From assembly GCF_000760695.4 (NCBI RefSeq), contig NZ_JHEG04000001.1, positions 430,314-494,313 of the forward strand: DNA of 64,000 bases. The letters are read 5' to 3'. Positions 59,677-64,000 of the stretch are shown in pieces. Made by a program: the position numbers and the translations under genes. The number at the start of each line of letters is the position of its first letter. Within the stretch, counting starts at the first letter, position 1. The DNA comes from Tolypothrix bouteillei VB521301 (GTDB taxonomy: Bacteria > Cyanobacteriota > Cyanobacteriia > Cyanobacteriales > Nostocaceae). The notes under the pieces are model-generated. The model worked only from the letters and a program-made list of their open reading frames with translations. It had not been told where the DNA came from and made no database searches.

Positions 59677-59705
59677 CTCGTTCCCAGGCTGAGCCTGGGA
59701 ACGAG
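59677..59705. repeat. GTTCCCAGGCT palindrome repeat
   Basis: CTCGTTCCCAGGCT and AGCCTGGGAACGAG around a single G: a 14-bp-arm hairpin. The word is a widespread repeat in filamentous cyanobacterial genomes. It may also end the TMEM14 transcript. Confidence 0.7.
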
Positions 59706-59868
59706 TGGCAGGCGGAAATTTGTAAAACTTAATATTAATTCAATAGATTTACCGATGCAATACTTTTTCCTCACAAGTTTCTCATATTAATTACCTACAT
59801 TGGAAGCATAAAAGTAGAGCCCGCGTACAAGTCCCGATAAAGGGCTCGTAGGGTAAGCGAGAGGAATT

Positions 59869-60225
59869 ATGAAAACTATTGTTAATTTAACTTTGGCTGC
59901 TATTGTTAGAGAAATTGATGCGGTTCTTGAAACCTATCCCCATCATCCCTATCAAAAAGCTTTTTCGATTCCCGACCTGCGCCAAGAACTGACTGCTCGT
60001 GTTCTGAGTCAAATCTCTAATTGCTATGTAGTTGTCGATACTCCTCAAAAACCATCATCCATTAGCCTGAATTCATTGCCTTGTTCTTTGGACGAAAAAG
60101 AATGTATTAAAGGCTTAATTCATCGGGAAATTGAAAATATTTGTCATAAAAACGAAGAAGAGCTAAGCCGTCAAATAACTGAAGAACTTGACCCTAGCTT
60201 TGCTCCTTCTCATTGGTTTGGTTGA
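59869..60225 (+). CDS. Late competence development ComFB-like protein
   Basis: 118 residues. MKTIVNLTLAAIVREIDAVLETYPHHPYQKAFSIPDLRQELTARVLSQISNCYVVVD..., then LIHREIENICHKNEEELSRQITEELDPSFAPSHWFG, matches the cyanobacterial branch of ComFB proteins. Relatives bind cyclic dinucleotides and affect competence, motility or transcription. The ribosome site GAGAGGAA stands 5 bases before the ATG; the leader holds a weak GAGCCC/GGGCTC hairpin at 59817-59847. Confidence 0.75.
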   Translation: MKTIVNLTLAAIVREIDAVLETYPHHPYQKAFSIPDLRQELTARVLSQISNCYVVVDTPQKPSSISLNSLPCSLDEKECIKGLIHREIENICHKNEEELSRQITEELDPSFAPSHWFG

Positions 60226-60228
60226 TGA

Positions 60229-63051
60229 TTAAATACAAATTTCTGCTTTCACTACAGAAGCTTCAGAACTGCGATAGATATGGAAACCAAGTTTTTCACA
60301 AACTCTTTGCATACCGTAGTTTTCTGCCAAAATTTCGGCAGAAATTCGCTCTAACTTTTCATCGCGACCAACTTGTATGAGTTGTCGAACTAACTCCGTT
60401 CCCAATCCGCGACACTGATATGGGTCACTCACAAGCATGGCAAATTCTGCTTCATTTTTGCCGTGCAATTTGCTCAACCGCCCAACTGCTAAAATCTGAT
60501 GTTCTCCAGTTTGGGGATTGATATAATCGGCAACAAGTGCCATTTCGCGATCGTAATCAATGAAACACATCCGCGTGAGCCGTTCGTGAGCCACTCTAGA
60601 TTTCAACTTAATCATGTGGAAATAGCGAAAATAAACGCTTTCTTCAGATAAAGTTTTGTGAAATTTTACTAACAAAGGTTCATCTTCTGGCTGGATGGGG
60701 CGAATGGTGACTGGAGTACTATCTGCTAATGTCCAAGGAGCCACATATTGGGTTGGATAAGGTTTAATAGCAAGCTTTGGTAGTTGCTCTAGATCCGTAT
60801 CTGCATCGTGTAAAACAATACGAGCATCTAAAGCAATCAGAGAAGGGTGTGGGGAATTTTCATTTCCTGCTACGGGTTTTGCCAATAAGGGATTAATATC
60901 AATTTCTTTAATCCACGGTTGCTCGACGACAAGTTGACTAAATCTCACTAGCAGTTGCTCTAATGCTCCCATATCGACTGCTTCCCGCCCCCGAACTCCT
61001 TGGAGTGCTTTGTAAATTCGGGTTTGCTCCATCATCCGGCGTGCTAACGTACTGTTGAGTGGTGGAAGAGCGATCGCGCGATCGCTAAATACCTCTACAA
61101 GTTGACCACCCGTACCAAACACTAACACCGGACCAAACTGCGGATCTATACTGCTACCAACAATTAACTCATAGCCATCAAGTTTGACCATGGGTTGTAC
61201 GGTGACTCCTTCAAAGAGAGGAGAGGGGGAGGGGGGTGTGTCTGATTGTCTTCTGCTTTCTGCCCATTTACCAACAGAAGATTGAATGGAACGGTAAGCA
61301 CTCCGAACTTCGTCAGCGTCGGTAAGATTTAACTTCACGCCACCAACATCAGTCTTGTGAGTAATGGTTTTGGAAAGTAATTTAACAACTACAGGGTAAC
61401 CAATCGCTTCTGCACAAGCAACTGCTTGCTCTTCACTTGTAGAAATACACGTTTGTACTGTAGGAATGCCGTAAGCTGCTAGCACCTGTTTTGATTCAAA
61501 CTCGGTGAGAAGAGCTCGGTTTTCCTGTTGGGCGTTTTGAATAATTTGTTCAACTTGAGTGCGGTTGAGCACACCTTCCCCAAAAGCACACGGTAAAACT
61601 GGCGTTTCGTAAATACCTCTTAAGTTATAGCTATACTTCCACATATAGCTAAATGCTCGAGCTGCCGCATCAGGATAATTATAAGTGGGAATACCTGCTT
61701 GATTGAGAATACTTTCACCTTCTGCTACATCGGTTCCACCCATCCAACTGGCAAGAATGGGCTTACCGCGCAGGGATGTTGTTTGTAAAGTCGCTACAGA
61801 AGCTTGAAACTTTTTGGCTGTTTGGCTTGGGTCGGTCATAGCCTGAGGCGTGAGTATGACTAACAATCCATCACTGTTGCGATCGCCCGCAGCAATTTCC
61901 AGTGATTGAATATACCGTTCTGGATCGGCATCACCCAAAATATCGATAGGATTGCTGTGACTGCCATGTGGTGGCAAGATCTTTTCTAAAGCTGAGTGCG
62001 TATCGGGAGATAAATCTGCCAATTCTCCACCACTACCAATAAGAGCATCAGTTGCTAGAACACCCGGTCCTCCAGCATTGGTAATAATTGTGAGGCGCGG
62101 TCCTTTTGGACGGGGCTGCTTTGCGAGCACCTCTGCCATATCAAACAAGTCGGCGATACTATTCACTCGCAGTACGCCACAACGACGAAACGCAGCATCT
62201 AGAACAGCATCACTACCAGCTAAAGCCCCTGTATGAGAAGCGGCTGCTTGTGCGGCGGCTTCAGTACGACCTGCTTTAATCACAATAATTGGTTTTGTAA
62301 GGGCGACTTCCCGTGCTGCTGAAAGGAACGAACGGGCGTTCCCAATAGATTCCATGTAAATCACTATGCTTTGTGTTTGCGGGTCATCACCGAGATAGTA
62401 AATCAGATCGCCCCAATCTACATCCAGCATGGAGCCAATGGAGACAAAAGCACTAAAACCTACATTTTCACGTCTGCTCCAATCCAAAATAGAAGTACAA
62501 AGTGCTCCACTTTGACTGATAAAACCAACCGTACCGGGTCGAGCCATGCCATTAGCAAAGGTAGCATTTAAACCCGTAATGGGATTCATAACACCCAGAC
62601 AGTTAGGTCCGATCAGTCGCATTTTACCCTGGCGGACTTGTTCGAGAACTTGCTGTTCCAATTCAAAGCCAGCCGCTCCTGTTTCCTTAAAACCGGCTGA
62701 TAAAACGATTGCGCCCTTGACTCCCGCACCAACACATTGACTGATGATTCCCGGAACCGTAGGAGCTGGTGTCGCAATCACAGCTAAATCTACTTGTTCT
62801 GGGACTTCCGCAATGTTGGGATATGCTTTAATTCCCAAAACATTACGGCGTTGCGGATTGACGGGGTATACCGTACCGCCAAAAGAATTACTGATGAGAT
62901 TCCAAAGTACGGTACGTCCAACACTCCCCGGTCTTTCTGTTGCTCCAATGACTGCGATCGCTTTGGGTGTAAAAATAGCATCCAGAGGGCGGTATTCCGA
63001 GCGGAGAATGTCGTATGCTCGGTCTGGCGTGCGTTCCGTTAACTGTTGCAT
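60229..63051 (-). CDS. ADP-forming acyl-CoA synthetase fused to a GNAT acetyltransferase
   Basis: 940 residues. Order: CoA-binding domain ([29 protein letters not shown]), succinyl-CoA-ligase-like domain with SGAL...[26 protein letters not shown], linker, ATP-grasp domain (about 500-720, [21 protein letters not shown]...[24 protein letters not shown]), then a C-terminal GNAT (about 780-940, [28 protein letters not shown]...[23 protein letters not shown]). This enzyme type makes ATP and acetate from acetyl-CoA and the GNAT part can acetylate proteins. A Pro/Ser insert ([11 protein letters not shown]) sits in the ATP-grasp domain. It is 60 bp downstream of adhE on the same strand, a fermentative pairing. 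Confidence 0.9.
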   Translation of the reverse strand: MQQLTERTPDRAYDILRSEYRPLDAIFTPKAIAVIGATERPGSVGRTVLWNLISNSFGGTVYPVNPQRRNVLGIKAYPNIAEVPEQVDLAVIATPAPTVPGIISQCVGAGVKGAIVLSAGFKETGAAGFELEQQVLEQVRQGKMRLIGPNCLGVMNPITGLNATFANGMARPGTVGFISQSGALCTSILDWSRRENVGFSAFVSIGSMLDVDWGDLIYYLGDDPQTQSIVIYMESIGNARSFLSAAREVALTKPIIVIKAGRTEAAAQAAASHTGALAGSDAVLDAAFRRCGVLRVNSIADLFDMAEVLAKQPRPKGPRLTIITNAGGPGVLATDALIGSGGELADLSPDTHSALEKILPPHGSHSNPIDILGDADPERYIQSLEIAAGDRNSDGLLVILTPQAMTDPSQTAKKFQASVATLQTTSLRGKPILASWMGGTDVAEGESILNQAGIPTYNYPDAAARAFSYMWKYSYNLRGIYETPVLPCAFGEGVLNRTQVEQIIQNAQQENRALLTEFESKQVLAAYGIPTVQTCISTSEEQAVACAEAIGYPVVVKLLSKTITHKTDVGGVKLNLTDADEVRSAYRSIQSSVGKWAESRRQSDTPPSPSPLFEGVTVQPMVKLDGYELIVGSSIDPQFGPVLVFGTGGQLVEVFSDRAIALPPLNSTLARRMMEQTRIYKALQGVRGREAVDMGALEQLLVRFSQLVVEQPWIKEIDINPLLAKPVAGNENSPHPSLIALDARIVLHDADTDLEQLPKLAIKPYPTQYVAPWTLADSTPVTIRPIQPEDEPLLVKFHKTLSEESVYFRYFHMIKLKSRVAHERLTRMCFIDYDREMALVADYINPQTGEHQILAVGRLSKLHGKNEAEFAMLVSDPYQCRGLGTELVRQLIQVGRDEKLERISAEILAENYGMQRVCEKLGFHIYRSSEASVVKAEICI

Positions 63052-63076
63052 GATGGAAATTCCTTGTTTAAGCTTT

Positions 63077-63104
63077 GTAAAGACACGCCATAGCGCATCT
63101 TTAC
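63077..63104. repeat. Degenerate copy of the GTAAAGACGCGCCA palindrome
   Basis: GTAAAGACACGCCA and TAGCGCATCTTTAC; three changes relative to the perfect copy at 30199-30226. It lies between adhE and the acyl-CoA synthetase gene. Confidence 0.6.
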
Positions 63105-63111
63105 AGGCGTC

Positions 63112-64000
63112 CTAATTTGTTGCTAATTCAGTCGTAGGTGTTGCTATCGATTCTTCATGGAATGGAGCCGCACTTTTCTTACAGCCCAAGTAAGCCAAAA
63201 TATACAATTCCTTCAGGTCGTCAATCAGAGGATAACGTGGATTTGCTCCGGTGCATTGGTCATCAAACGCACGTTCCGCCATTTCCTCAACTTTGGCATA
63301 AAACTCTTGTTCGGTCTCGTTAAGAGTTTCTTTAATCGTGCTGGGAACTTCAACTTCCCGCTTCAAGTTTTCCACGGCTTCAACAAGTTTCTCCACTTTT
63401 TCCTCAAGAGTATTGCCACCCAATTTTAGATAATCGGCAATCTCTGCGTACCGTTCTTTGGCATGAGGATATTTATATTGTGGGAAGATAGCTTGCTTAA
63501 AGGGTATATCTGTAGCGTTGTAGCGGATCGTGTGAGAAATCAGCAGTGCATTTGCCAAACCGTGAGGAACGTGGAAAGTCGATCCCAACTTATGAGCCAT
63601 GGAATGACAAACTCCCAAAAACGCATTTGCAAATGCCATTCCAGCAATTGTAGCTGCATAGTGGACTTTCTCTTTTGCCTCTGGGTCTTTAGCACCGTTC
63701 TTATAAGAACGTGGCAAATACTTAAACAGTAGCCCAATAGCCTCAAGCGCCAACCCTTCTGTAAATTCCGTTGCTAAAACCGATACATAAGATTCGAGAG
63801 CGTGGGTGAGAGCATCCAAACCACCGTAAGCTGTGAGTTGCTTGGGCATGCTCAGCACTAACTCAGGATCGACAATTGCCATGTTTGGAGTCAAGGCATA
63901 ATCAGCAAGAGGATACTTCACTCCCACACGGTCATCTGTAACCACTGCAAAGGGTGTCACTTCCGAACCCGTTCCAGAAGTCGTGGGGATCGCTACCATT
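63112..64000 (-). CDS. adhE: Bifunctional acetaldehyde-CoA/alcohol dehydrogenase AdhE, C-terminal part (partial)
   Basis: The frame is open to the right edge, so only the last 295 residues are seen. They are the iron-dependent alcohol dehydrogenase half: AIPTTSGTGSEVTPFAVVTDDRVGVKYPLADYALTPNMAIVDPELVLSMPKQL, FANAFLGVCHSMAHKLGSTFHVPHGLANALLISH with the metal histidines, and DDQCTGANPRYPLIDDLKELYILAY at the end. The sequence fits AdhE rather than a stand-alone Fe-ADH because of the long C-terminus; the N-terminal aldehyde dehydrogenase half lies outside. It reduces acetyl-CoA to ethanol in the dark or without oxygen. Confidence 0.9.
   Translation of the reverse strand, partial: MVAIPTTSGTGSEVTPFAVVTDDRVGVKYPLADYALTPNMAIVDPELVLSMPKQLTAYGGLDALTHALESYVSVLATEFTEGLALEAIGLLFKYLPRSYKNGAKDPEAKEKVHYAATIAGMAFANAFLGVCHSMAHKLGSTFHVPHGLANALLISHTIRYNATDIPFKQAIFPQYKYPHAKERYAEIADYLKLGGNTLEEKVEKLVEAVENLKREVEVPSTIKETLNETEQEFYAKVEEMAERAFDDQCTGANPRYPLIDDLKELYILAYLGCKKSAAPFHEESIATPTTELATN

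Overview
The window reads as chromosome of a filamentous, probably heterocyst-forming cyanobacterium (Nostocales). The reasons are frequent HIP1 octamers (GCGATCGC), several different 7-bp tandem repeats between genes, hairpin repeats typical of that group, and genes such as ycf54, crtE, a tamB/TIC236-type gene, cyanobacterial lexA, a nucA/nuiA pair and a PEP-CTERM protein. No species is claimed.

Layout. 1-2.1 kb: end of a NACHT-like membrane protein, a solo tnpB element and gene debris. 2.1-13.4 kb: accessory metabolism and regulators, namely two SDR genes each facing a regulator (AraC, MarR), an alpha/beta hydrolase-TetR operon with two operator-like palindromes, GNAT, a MocR regulator and a cupin-FMN oxidase operon; a hybrid kinase gene is reduced to a PAS/REC stub. 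13.8-42 kb: mostly housekeeping genes (tamB, mutS, AI-2E exporter, Nudix, folD, crtE, PAP2-like, ycf54, pdxJ, nuiA/nucA, sensor kinase, helicase/ATP-grasp, lexA, argF), separated by heptamer repeats and by a CTATACA-bounded hairpin family.

42.2-47.5 kb is an island beginning at tRNA-Thr(TGT). Fifty-seven bp after a GTC PAM in the tRNA T-arm lies a transposon end, TGTACA plus three TTCACAAATT-type repeats, with the look of type V-K CRISPR-associated (Tn7-like) transposons. About 110 bp inside it, on the minus strand, a degenerate CRISPR repeat end (GGATGGGTTGAAAG) is followed by a spacer copying the T-arm of the same tRNA: a delocalized homing crRNA. An inverted distal end lies about 0.93 kb away, and no transposase, tnsC, tniQ or cas12k lies between, so this is a non-autonomous or collapsed element. 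Beyond it are remnants of an XRE regulator, a type II R-M enzyme and an Rpn nuclease, then intact and broken Uma2 genes around a PD-(D/E)XK-like gene.

47.5-64 kb: an RNB ribonuclease with two internal repeats and a C-terminal dsRBD, a class V aminotransferase/Rieske oxygenase operon, then a minus-strand block of a TerB-C-like coiled-coil membrane protein, a BrxD-like ATPase and an Lhr-like helicase, with a DUF815 ATPase upstream, that looks like a defence or DNA-processing module. The window ends with TMEM14, ComFB-like, an ADP-forming acyl-CoA synthetase-GNAT fusion and the 3' part of adhE, the last two together suggesting acetyl-CoA fermentation to acetate and ethanol.
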